A stretch of DNA of 7,267 nt. Origin: JBDTLH01 sp039934875 (GTDB taxonomy: Bacteria; Acidobacteriota; Terriglobia; Terriglobales; Acidobacteriaceae). This document shows, piece by piece, positions 1 to 6,495 of this stretch. The notes under the pieces were generated by a model. That model did not search any database. It worked only from the letters and a program-made list of their open reading frames with translations, and had not been told where the DNA came from. Every line of letters begins with the position of its first letter. Position 1 is the stretch's first letter. Position numbers and translations under genes: made by a program. Location: assembly GCA_039934875.1 (NCBI GenBank), contig JBDTLH010000262.1, positions 1 to 7,267 on the forward strand. The letters are read 5' to 3'.

Positions 1-1810
1 AGTCGATCTGTTGCACGAAGCCGTGCTGTTGCACCTGCTGATAGCGCAAGCCACTCAGGTCCGCGGCATAGACGTGGTCGATGGCGGTTAGGGTTTTTCC
101 TTTGGCGTCGAAAGTGGCGGCCGCCAACTCGAAGGAGGCGTGTTTCATACCGCCCGCGTTGGAGACGAAGTTGAGCGTTCCTCCGGCGAGGGCAACATGC
201 ACCAGGCTGCCATCTTTGGGGTCGAGCTGCCCAGCCAGTTCCACACCGGTCGAGAGCTGTTGCTGGCCAATCAAGGCGTCCATCAGCTCGGCGCGCATGA
301 TCTTCTGGCGCTCGGTTCCGGTGTGTGCGGGATCAAAGGGATCGACGGCGAAATATCCTTTTCTATAACGCAAGTGCACGCCGGAGCGCTTCACCTTGAC
401 CTTCAACTCATGAAGGCGGCCATCGGGGAGGTAGTTTTGCGGAGTGAAGGCGATCGCATAATAGGTTGAGCCGTCGGCGATGGCGGCTTGGATGGCGTTG
501 CCCAGGTCATTGCGATTGTAGAAGGCGCGTCCACCGGTCTGTTCGGCGATCAGGTTCATGGTTTCGTGGGCGGCGATGATGCCCTGGCCGGCGGCGGCCA
601 CCATTTGCGAGAACTGGGGACCGTTCGCCAGATGTCCGTTCACCTGTCCGGAGAACTGCGCACTATTGGTAGAGAGCACTTGCAGGCCCTCGGCATCGAC
701 GGGATAGACCGCGACATTTGCATCAGAGAGCAGCGCGCCGATCTCGTGCAGGTCCTGATAGTACATGCGCATCGGCGCGGAGGAGGGGAGTTGCCAATCC
801 GACATGACTTCGAGGGGGAAGGTGCTGGAGAGCCAGACCAGGTTCTTGCGCCCGGGATAACCCTCGGCATGGCGGGCGATGGATTTGAAGGCTTCGATGG
901 TGAGGCGGACCCGGACGTCCATCTGAAAGGCGGCGTCATCCTGCTGGAAGGCCACCAGGGAATCGTGAGTGTCCTGGGGAAGTTGGGTGGAATCAAGCAG
1001 CGACGACATTCCTGGGTCGTCGGTCCTGAGGCCGACCTCGCGGGGCTGGATTTTGCGGGCAGCCTGCTGCACCTGCCGGGGATCGCTGGTGAAATCCTGC
1101 AAGAGCGTGAGCCGCCGCCCCAGGGCGTAGATGGCAATCGGCTGCTGCGGTTCGAGGGTTTGCAACAGTTTGAGCATTTGGTTGCGGGCATAGGCCTGAG
1201 AGGCGAAGGGGGTGTTCGCCGCGTCCATGAGCAGGATGGTTACGGGGCCTTTCCAGTTTTGCGAGGCGGAGTAATTGTCGTAGAGCTTGACGGGAAGAAC
1301 CGGCGCCGGATGGCTTTCAGTACCGGCGGTGCGCGCTATGAGGGCGCGATTTTCGAGGGTCATGCGGGAGATGTCTTGACGCTTGCCTTCATCGAAGACT
1401 TCGAGATCTTCCGGCTTCAAATCGCTGATTATGTTTCCGGATTTGTCAGTGGCGATGAGATCGATGGTGACCAGGTTGGTGGTGACTTTGAAGGTGAAAT
1501 CAGAATCTTTGCTGGGCTTGCGGCGCGGCCGTTCTTCTTCGACATACGATGAGGTGGGGAATTCGTTGAGGCTGTTGAGGCCGGATGCGCCGGTATTGAA
1601 GCCGTTGCGGGAGCCGAGGGAGTTGCCGGCTCCGCTAGATCCGCCTCTGCCGCCGCCTGGAGAGGGGCGACCGCCGCCGCCGGGGGCTGGATGGCCTCCG
1701 CCACCTCCGCCGGGGTGACCGCCGCCGCCTCCCTTTTGCGCCGTCGCCGGAAGGGGAGCGGAGATGAGGAGAAGCAATAGGGATACCAGGGCGAACGGGC
1801 GCGGGATCAT
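1..1810 (-). CDS. VWFA-related acidobacterial domain protein, exported (3' end outside window)
   Basis: The reading frame stays open from the ATG at 1810 to the left edge, giving 603 codons with no stop. Residues 1-24 form a signal peptide: basic start, leucine-rich core, and a likely cleavage site ATA|QK. A Gly/His/Pro-rich stretch follows (27-57), then a charged linker, then a VWA-like domain from about 108 to 490. That domain opens with a TNLVTIDL strand (N112) and closes with the family's YYAIAFTP and RKGYF (483-487) strands. This order matches the TIGR03436 'VWFA-related Acidobacterial domain'. The usual metal-site DxSxS motif is replaced by DAANT (D196), so classical MIDAS metal binding is doubtful. 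A further 110 or more residues of beta-rich sequence continue past the edge. The role is unknown; a secreted or cell-surface binding protein is an inference. The start is supported by a good ribosome binding site and the signal peptide. Family call is strong, function is not. Confidence 0.9.
   Translation of the reverse strand, partial: MIPRPFALVSLLLLLISAPLPATAQKGGGGGHPGGGGGGHPAPGGGGRPSPGGGRGGSSGAGNSLGSRNGFNTGASGLNSLNEFPTSSYVEEERPRRKPSKDSDFTFKVTTNLVTIDLIATDKSGNIISDLKPEDLEVFDEGKRQDISRMTLENRALIARTAGTESHPAPVLPVKLYDNYSASQNWKGPVTILLMDAANTPFASQAYARNQMLKLLQTLEPQQPIAIYALGRRLTLLQDFTSDPRQVQQAARKIQPREVGLRTDDPGMSSLLDSTQLPQDTHDSLVAFQQDDAAFQMDVRVRLTIEAFKSIARHAEGYPGRKNLVWLSSTFPLEVMSDWQLPSSAPMRMYYQDLHEIGALLSDANVAVYPVDAEGLQVLSTNSAQFSGQVNGHLANGPQFSQMVAAAGQGIIAAHETMNLIAEQTGGRAFYNRNDLGNAIQAAIADGSTYYAIAFTPQNYLPDGRLHELKVKVKRSGVHLRYRKGYFAVDPFDPAHTGTERQKIMRAELMDALIGQQQLSTGVELAGQLDPKDGSLVHVALAGGTLNFVSNAGGMKHASFELAAATFDAKGKTLTAIDHVYAADLSGLRYQQVQQHGFVQQID
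1640..1732 (-). repeat. Low-complexity glycine-codon tract in the VWFA-related gene
   Basis: This stretch encodes residues 27-57 of the VWFA-related protein. It consists of runs of three to six glycines separated by HP, HPAP, RPSP and R. The DNA is a degenerate GGN repeat. It lies just after the predicted signal peptide cleavage site and probably forms a flexible linker that holds the VWA-like domain away from the membrane or cell surface (inference). Such tracts can change length by slippage or recombination. Confidence 0.7.
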
Positions 1811-1989
1811 GGTGGCTCCTGACGAGGAACACTGTATCACACGGATTTCGTATAGCAACGCCTATTATTCGAGCACACCCGGCAGTACCGAAAGGGCGGA
1901 GTAGGCGAAAAAGACTATGAGATCCCGTTGGCAAATAGTTATTCTGATCTGCGACTGGACGGGAGAGGGGCCGAATAGAACACGGTCCC
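1811..1989. promoter_or_regulatory. Divergent intergenic region between VWFA-related gene and penicillin acylase
   Basis: The 179 bp must contain the upstream signals of both divergent genes. On the minus strand a weak sigma-70-like pair is visible: TTGCTA (1853-1858) and TACAGT (1831-1836), 16 bp apart, each matching consensus at four of six positions. On the plus strand TTGGCA (1928-1933) resembles a -35 box, but no convincing -10 box follows at normal spacing. I see no clear operator palindrome, riboswitch or small gene. The promoter assignments are tentative. Confidence 0.3.
1816..1820 (-). promoter_or_regulatory. Ribosome binding site of the VWFA-related gene
   Basis: On the minus strand AGGAG lies five bases before the ATG at 1810 (AGGAGCCACCATG). 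It supports this start, which also gives a well-formed signal peptide. Confidence 0.75.
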
Positions 1990-4476
1990 ATGGGGAAGAG
2001 CATGATGAGCTTGAAGATGATGGATCAGGGGAGCCGCCGGTCCGGTTGGTTGGCGCTCGCCTGTGTATTGGCGGGGCTGCAGACGCCAGTAAGAGCGGCG
2101 CTTCCGGCGACCGAGGTAATTGCGGCGCCGGGTCTGAAGCAAAAGGTCGAAATACTGAAAGACCGATGGGGAATCTCGCATATCTATGCGCAGAATGAGA
2201 GCGATTTGTTCTTTGCGCAGGGATATAACGTGGCAAGAGATCGCCTGTTTCAGCTTGAGATGTGGCGGCGACAGGCGAATGGCACGGTGGCTGAGGTGTT
2301 GGGCCGCAAGGAGCTGAAGCGGGACGTAGGAACGCGGCTGTTCATGTTTCGCGGGGATATGACGGCGGAGTTGAACTGGTACCATCCGCGCGGAGCGGCG
2401 ATAGTGCAGGCTTTTGTGAACGGGATCAATGCCTATGTGGCGGAGACGGAGAGGAACCCGACGCTGCTCACTCCGGAGTTCAAGATGCTGGGCCTTAAGC
2501 CGGGGAGATGGACTGCGGCAACGGTGATCACGCGGTTCAATGGATTGCTGGGGAATATTGATGAGGAGATGAATATCGCTCTGGCGGTACGGACGATCGG
2601 GGCGGAGAAGGTGAAGGACATCGAATATTTTCAACCGGCGGACCCGAAGCTGACGATGGATCCGGCGATTGACCAGTCGTTGTTAACGCGGGAGATTTTG
2701 GAGGTTTACCATGCGTTTCGCACCCCGCTAAAATTCACCGCCGACGAGTTGGCGGCGGAATACCGCGACCAGGCGAAGGCTGAAATATTGTCGCAAGAGG
2801 TGGCGGATGAGAGGTCAGGGCCGACCGCTTTGGATTTGAGCACGCGGCGGCAGGACATCGGCAGCAACAATTGGGTGGTCAGCGGGAAGCTCGCCGCCAG
2901 TGGGCATCCGATGATGATGAACGATCCGCACCGGGCGCAGATGGCGCCGTCTCTGCGCTATTGGGTGCATCTGGTGGCTCCGGGATGGAATGTGATTGGC
3001 GGGGGCGAGCCGTCGTTGCCCGGGGTTTCCGTGGGACACAATGAATTCGGAGCGTGGGGGCTTACGATCTTCGGCAATGACGGCGAAGACTTGTATGTGT
3101 ATGACACGAATCCCGCGAACCCGGAGCAATACAAGTACAAGGGCGCGTGGCAGGCGATGACGGTGGTGCGCGACAAGATCGCGGTGAAAGGGGAAGCTGC
3201 GGTAGAGGTGGAGTTGAAGTACACGCGGCATGGTCCGGTGGTGTATGAGGACCGGGCGCACCACAAGGCGTATGCGGTGCGGGCGGCGTGGCGGGAGATC
3301 GGGAGCGCTCCTTATCTTGCGAGTTTGCGGATGGACCAGGCGCACACATGGGAGGAATTTCGCGATGCGTGTTCGTATAGCCGGATCCCTTCGGAGAACA
3401 TGGTGTGGGCGGACAAGGGCGGCAACATTGGATATCAGGCGGTGGGCATAGAGCCGCTGCGTCCGAACTGGAGCGGGCTGGTGCCGGTGCCGGGCGACGG
3501 GCGATATGAGTGGAAGGGATTTTTGCCCATCAAGGAGCTGCCGCATGCGTTCAATCCGGCGAAGGGATTCTGGAACACGTCGAATGAATACCTGATTCCG
3601 CAAGGATGGCCGTACAAGGATGCGCTGCACTATACGTGGGCGGATGCGTATCGGGCTTCGAGCGTGGCGGAGGTATTGGGTTCGGGGCGGCGGTTCGCGG
3701 TGGCGGACATGGTGGAGTTGCAGAACAATGTGTTGTCGCTGCCGGCGAGGAGCCTGACGCCGCTATTGCGTGATTTACAGATAGACGATCCGGTGGCGAA
3801 GCGGGCAGCGGAGAGGTTGCTGCATTGGAACTATGTGCTCGATAAAGATTCGGTGGCGGCGGGGATTTATGAGATGTGGCAGCGGCGGCTGCAAGCAAAC
3901 ATCCGCGAATTGTTTGTGCCGAAGGAGGCGCAGCAGTTTTTAGGGATGCCTGCGATGACGAGGATCGTTTCCTGGTTCTATGCTCCGGATGCGCGCTTCG
4001 GCGAGGAGCCGATCGCGGGGCGCAATGCAGTACTGGTCAAGAGCCTGTCGGAGGCTTGCACAGAGCTGACGCGGCGGCTGGGTCCGGAGATGGAGAATTG
4101 GCGACTTGGGGCTTACCACCACGCGACCATTACCAGCGACATGGATGCGGCGCTCAAGCCGGAGTTGCGGGTGAAGTTCGATGTGGGTGGCGCGCCACGC
4201 GGCGGCGACAGCTACACCATTGATGCGACCGGAGGCGGCGATAACCAGCAGTCGGGAGGGTCGTTCAAAATCGTGGCAGATACGGCGGACTGGGACAACT
4301 CGGTGGGAATCAATAACCCGGGGCAGTCGGGGGATGTGAACAGTCCGCACTATCGCGATCTCTATCCGCTGTGGGCGGAGGGGAGATATTTTCCTGCTTT
4401 TTATTCGCGGGCGAAGGTGGAAGGGGTGACGGAGTTGAAGCTGGAGCTGCGACCGGCGGCGGCGGCGAGGCACTAG
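1990..4476 (+). CDS. Penicillin acylase family protein (exported N-terminal nucleophile amidohydrolase)
   Basis: The 828-residue product has the full precursor layout of the penicillin amidase family (S45): signal peptide, alpha chain, spacer, beta chain. These enzymes hydrolyse amide bonds of beta-lactams, acyl-homoserine lactones or related amides after self-cleavage. The signal peptide ends near PVRA|A (residue 36), and an SRRSGWL stretch (15-21) is weakly Tat-like. The alpha chain contains WGISHIYA and a GYNVARDRLFQLEMWRR segment (78-94). Cleavage is predicted at G291|S292, freeing the nucleophile in SNNWVVSG. Numbered from S292 as beta-1, the protein has His at beta-23 (H314), Ile at the oxyanion position 69 (I360), and the calcium aspartates 73 and 76 (D364, D367). 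The C-terminus has GQSGD and SPHY motifs. His-23, rather than the Gln of E. coli penicillin G acylase, is shared with cephalosporin and AHL acylases, so the substrate cannot be named. Start is uncertain: 2002 or 2005 are alternatives. Confidence 0.93.
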   Translation: MGKSMMSLKMMDQGSRRSGWLALACVLAGLQTPVRAALPATEVIAAPGLKQKVEILKDRWGISHIYAQNESDLFFAQGYNVARDRLFQLEMWRRQANGTVAEVLGRKELKRDVGTRLFMFRGDMTAELNWYHPRGAAIVQAFVNGINAYVAETERNPTLLTPEFKMLGLKPGRWTAATVITRFNGLLGNIDEEMNIALAVRTIGAEKVKDIEYFQPADPKLTMDPAIDQSLLTREILEVYHAFRTPLKFTADELAAEYRDQAKAEILSQEVADERSGPTALDLSTRRQDIGSNNWVVSGKLAASGHPMMMNDPHRAQMAPSLRYWVHLVAPGWNVIGGGEPSLPGVSVGHNEFGAWGLTIFGNDGEDLYVYDTNPANPEQYKYKGAWQAMTVVRDKIAVKGEAAVEVELKYTRHGPVVYEDRAHHKAYAVRAAWREIGSAPYLASLRMDQAHTWEEFRDACSYSRIPSENMVWADKGGNIGYQAVGIEPLRPNWSGLVPVPGDGRYEWKGFLPIKELPHAFNPAKGFWNTSNEYLIPQGWPYKDALHYTWADAYRASSVAEVLGSGRRFAVADMVELQNNVLSLPARSLTPLLRDLQIDDPVAKRAAERLLHWNYVLDKDSVAAGIYEMWQRRLQANIRELFVPKEAQQFLGMPAMTRIVSWFYAPDARFGEEPIAGRNAVLVKSLSEACTELTRRLGPEMENWRLGAYHHATITSDMDAALKPELRVKFDVGGAPRGGDSYTIDATGGGDNQQSGGSFKIVADTADWDNSVGINNPGQSGDVNSPHYRDLYPLWAEGRYFPAFYSRAKVEGVTELKLELRPAAAARH
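1992..1998 (+). promoter_or_regulatory. Possible ribosome binding site favouring a later acylase start
   Basis: GGGGAAG lies three bases before the ATG at 2002 and six bases before the ATG at 2005, both in frame with the acylase. The annotated ATG at 1990 has only a purine-rich GGGAGAGGGG (1961-1970), about 19 bases upstream and too far for normal use. The true start may therefore be 2005, four or five residues shorter, with the signal peptide intact in either case. Confidence 0.4.
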
Positions 4477-4492
4477 AGAAGCGCTGATTAAG

Positions 4493-4593
4493 TGGAGGGT
4501 CGGCGTCCTCGCCGACCTGCCTGCGCAGCAAGAACCGATCTTTAGTCCGGTTCGCGTTGCACGCGAATGGTCGGCGCGGACGCCGACCCTCCA
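4493..4593. repeat. REP-doublet (REPIN/BIME-like) fold-back element
   Basis: Two 25-bp arms, 4493-4517 and 4569-4593, are inverted copies that agree at 24 of 25 positions. Each arm carries its own perfect 8-bp hairpin: GGTCGGCG/CGCCGACC with loop TCCT on the left (4498-4517) and loop CGGA on the right (4569-4588). A TGGAG tag lies on the outer side of each. The 51-bp centre has another inverted repeat, GAACCG (4532-4537) with CGGTTC (4548-4553). The whole 101 bp can thus fold into one long stem or three small hairpins. This matches the design of REP doublets mobilised by RAYT transposases, but no transposase gene is in the window. It sits between two convergent genes, where it could also block read-through on both strands. 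There is no T-run, so it is not a standard intrinsic terminator. Confidence 0.75.
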
Positions 4594-4686
4594 GGCGCAC
4601 CTTGTTCAGAGTTCCCCTAGAGCGAGTTCAAGATTATGGCCTCAGCTTGAGTGACTGGCGACCAACCGCACAGGTCTGGTCCTCCT

Positions 4687-4711
4687 GTGCCGCGCAAAGA
4701 ACCCGCGGCAC
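4687..4711. terminator. Hairpin just downstream of the S1 gene, possible terminator
   Basis: GTGCCGCG (4687-4694) and CGCGGCAC (4704-4711) form a perfect 8-bp GC-rich stem with a 9-base loop. On the minus strand the hairpin starts 20 bases after the S1 stop codon, a sensible place for a transcript end or 3' stabiliser. No U-run follows on that strand (the next bases are AGGAGG), so intrinsic termination is not shown. A degraded REP-like palindrome is the alternative reading. Confidence 0.4.
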
Positions 4712-4731
4712 GGATGACAAGCAGCGGACTA

Positions 4732-6450
4732 CTACGCCAACTCGACTTCGATCTTTTTCGCGTCGGAGTCTAGCGCAGCGATGCGGAAGCTGCGGATTTG
4801 GCCGGGACGAGGGGCTTCGGGTTGCGGAGCGGTGGTGGACGCGCCGCCCTTCCAGCGCGCGCTAAGCATGGAGGTGAGGGAAGAGAGGTCTGCTTTTGCT
4901 TCGGCGTTGCTCGCAGGTGGGGCTGCGATCTGGGGAGAGATGCGGCAGGTGGCGTGGATGCCTTCGCCCAGTTCGACGCGCGCTTCTCCAGTGGACGGGT
5001 CGATATCGATGATGCGGCCGGTGACGGTGTCTCCTGGGTGGTGCTCGGCGATGTATTCGTCGCGGCTGGTGGGAATGAGTTGTTTCATGCTTAGGCGCAA
5101 CTGGCGTTTTACAGTATCGATCTCGAGCACCTGGGCTTTGACGATCTGGTTGAGGCGGAGCACGTCCTGGGGATGATTGATGCGCTTTTCGGCATCAATT
5201 TCGCTGACGTGAATCATGCCTTCAATGCCTTCGGCAACCTGCACGAAGGCGCCGAATTTGGTGATGCTGGTGATGGGGCCTTCGACGACCGATCCCGGCG
5301 CGAATCTCTGCGCCGCATCCGTCGTTGTCCAGGGATCGCCGAGCGCTTGCTTGAGACCGAGGGAGAGGCGGTGATCGGCGGCGTTGATGGCGAGGATAAC
5401 GGCATCCACGATGTCTCCTGGTTTCACGACATCGCTGGGGGTGCGAATTTTCTTCGCCCACGACATCTCGGAGACGTGAATGAGGCCTTCGATGCCAGGT
5501 TCGAGTTCCACGAATGCGCCGAAGTCGGTGACGCGGGTGACGGTGCCGCGAATGCGTTCGCCTACTTTATATTTATCGGCGGCGGAGTCCCAGGGCTGGG
5601 GGAGAAGCTGTTTGAGGCCGACGGAGACGCGGCGTTTATCCGGATCGATTTTGAGTATGCGCGCTTCGATCTGCTGGCCGGGGCTGAGCACGTCGGAGGG
5701 AGCGGCGATGCGGCTCCATGCGATGTCGCTGATGTGCAACAGGGCGTCCACGCCACCGATGTCAATGAATGCGCCGTAGTCGGTGAGGCTGCGCACGACG
5801 CCACTTACCGTGTCTCCTGCTTTCATCTCGGAGTAGCGGCGTTCTGTGCTGACGCGCTCTTCTTCTTCGGCGACGGCGCGGCGGTCCACGACGACATCTT
5901 CGCCGGTAACGTCGAGCTTGGTGATGCGGCAGCGAACTTCCTGGCCGACCAATTTTTCCATCTCGGCGGCGTCGCGGGTTGCGGTGCGCGAGGCGGGCAT
6001 GAAGGCGCGCACGCCGATATCCACGGTGAGGCCGCCCTTGATGACGTCGGTGACGGTGCCGACGAGCGTGGATTTATCGGCGAATGCCCGTTCGAGAGCG
6101 CTCCAATCGCGCGGCTGTGCAATTTTGAAGCGGGAGAGTTCGTAGTAGCCGTCGAGGTCGCGTCCTTTAACGGAGACGGGGAGCTTGTCGCCCGGCTTCA
6201 GCGTCTCTCCGGGGCGGAGGGCGGTGAGGGGGAGAATGCCTTCGCTTTTGAATCCGATGTCGAGGAAGGCGGAACCTGCGGATACGGCGATGACGGTGCC
6301 TTCGAGTTGTTTGTCACCGGCGGGGCGAGCGTGGTCGTGCTCGAACTGCGAGAGGAGGTCGGCAAACGATTCGTTGGATTCGTTGGATTCGCCTGCGGCG
6401 GCGGAGACAGATTCAGGGGAGTTTGGGTTGGGCATGAGTAATAGTTTCAT
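4732..6450 (-). CDS. rpsA: 30S ribosomal protein S1 (six S1 RNA-binding repeats)
   Basis: The 572-residue product carries six S1 (OB-fold) repeats at about 46-109, 126-193, 210-281, 295-368, 383-457 and 470-568. Repeats 3-5 are the most canonical, with TDYGAF/TDFGAF/TKFGAF followed by LLHISD, LIHVSE and MIHVSE. S1 binds mRNA on the small ribosomal subunit and helps initiation, mainly on transcripts with weak Shine-Dalgarno sites. The first two repeats are diverged, as is usual for the ribosome-binding end. Repeat 6 is split by an insert of about 44 residues (505-548) containing SLTSMLSARWK, before its last strand resumes at GQIRSFRIAAL. The stop is TAG at 4732-4734. The frame is open back to 6633, but that part overlaps the divergent aminotransferase and is not plausible. 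ATG 6435 (MPNPNSPES) is a real alternative: the five codons before it include the rare pair CTA TTA, and neither start has a Shine-Dalgarno site. A second S1-family paralogue, rather than the main rpsA, cannot be excluded. Confidence 0.92.
   Translation of the reverse strand: MKLLLMPNPNSPESVSAAAGESNESNESFADLLSQFEHDHARPAGDKQLEGTVIAVSAGSAFLDIGFKSEGILPLTALRPGETLKPGDKLPVSVKGRDLDGYYELSRFKIAQPRDWSALERAFADKSTLVGTVTDVIKGGLTVDIGVRAFMPASRTATRDAAEMEKLVGQEVRCRITKLDVTGEDVVVDRRAVAEEEERVSTERRYSEMKAGDTVSGVVRSLTDYGAFIDIGGVDALLHISDIAWSRIAAPSDVLSPGQQIEARILKIDPDKRRVSVGLKQLLPQPWDSAADKYKVGERIRGTVTRVTDFGAFVELEPGIEGLIHVSEMSWAKKIRTPSDVVKPGDIVDAVILAINAADHRLSLGLKQALGDPWTTTDAAQRFAPGSVVEGPITSITKFGAFVQVAEGIEGMIHVSEIDAEKRINHPQDVLRLNQIVKAQVLEIDTVKRQLRLSMKQLIPTSRDEYIAEHHPGDTVTGRIIDIDPSTGEARVELGEGIHATCRISPQIAAPPASNAEAKADLSSLTSMLSARWKGGASTTAPQPEAPRPGQIRSFRIAALDSDAKKIEVELA
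6368..6390 (-). repeat. Short 9-bp in-frame tandem repeat in the S1 N-terminus
   Basis: The plus-strand unit gattcgttg occurs twice in a row (6368-6376, 6377-6385) and is followed by a partial third copy. In the S1 protein it encodes the ESNESNES acidic and polar run at about residues 21-28, ahead of the first S1 repeat. Because the unit is a multiple of three, gain or loss of copies would keep the frame. Confidence 0.75.
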
Positions 6451-6495
6451 TTTGGCATAGTCGGGGTTAGTATGTTGCGGACTGGAGTTAATGCC
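6451..6495. promoter_or_regulatory. Very short divergent gap between S1 and the aminotransferase
   Basis: Only 45 bp (60 bp if S1 starts at 6435) separate the two divergent start codons. On the plus strand TTGGCA (6453-6458) resembles a -35 box and TATGTT (6471-6476) a -10 box, but the 12-bp spacing is too short for a normal sigma-70 promoter. I see no strong promoter for either gene here. At least one of them probably starts transcription inside the neighbouring coding sequence, giving overlapping 5' ends. Confidence 0.3.
6484..6487 (+). promoter_or_regulatory. Ribosome binding site of the aminotransferase
   Basis: GGAG lies eight bases before the ATG at 6496. An earlier ATG at 6491 is out of frame and reaches TGA after one codon, so it cannot be the start. 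The chosen start places a Tat motif at residues 4-8. Confidence 0.65.

Noticed and set aside
488..1552. Open reading frame of 354 codons on the plus strand, opposite the VWFA-related gene
   Set aside because: The minus strand encodes a recognisable signal peptide and TIGR03436-type domain over the same bases. The plus-strand product shows no family resemblance.
2050..2064. Lipoprotein signal (Cys25 in LALAC) in the acylase
   Set aside because: The residues before the cysteine (A-L-A) do not match a good lipobox, and a normal signal peptidase I site (PVRA|A) follows eleven residues later.
2815..3630. Open reading frame of 271 codons on the minus strand inside the acylase gene
   Set aside because: It is antisense to the catalytic beta chain of a complete acylase and encodes an Arg/Pro/His-rich sequence typical of a shadow frame.
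4557..4865. Small plus-strand open frame of 102 codons across the REP-like element and the S1 3' end
   Set aside because: It starts within the fold-back repeat, runs antisense into S1, lacks a ribosome binding site, and has an Arg-rich composition with no recognisable domain.
5173..6441. Open reading frame of 422 codons on the plus strand, opposite S1
   Set aside because: It is antisense to an S1 gene with six clear domains. The product is a low-complexity Asp/Gly/Ala/Phe-rich sequence that mirrors S1 codon bias, has no recognisable domain, and is expected by chance in GC-rich DNA.
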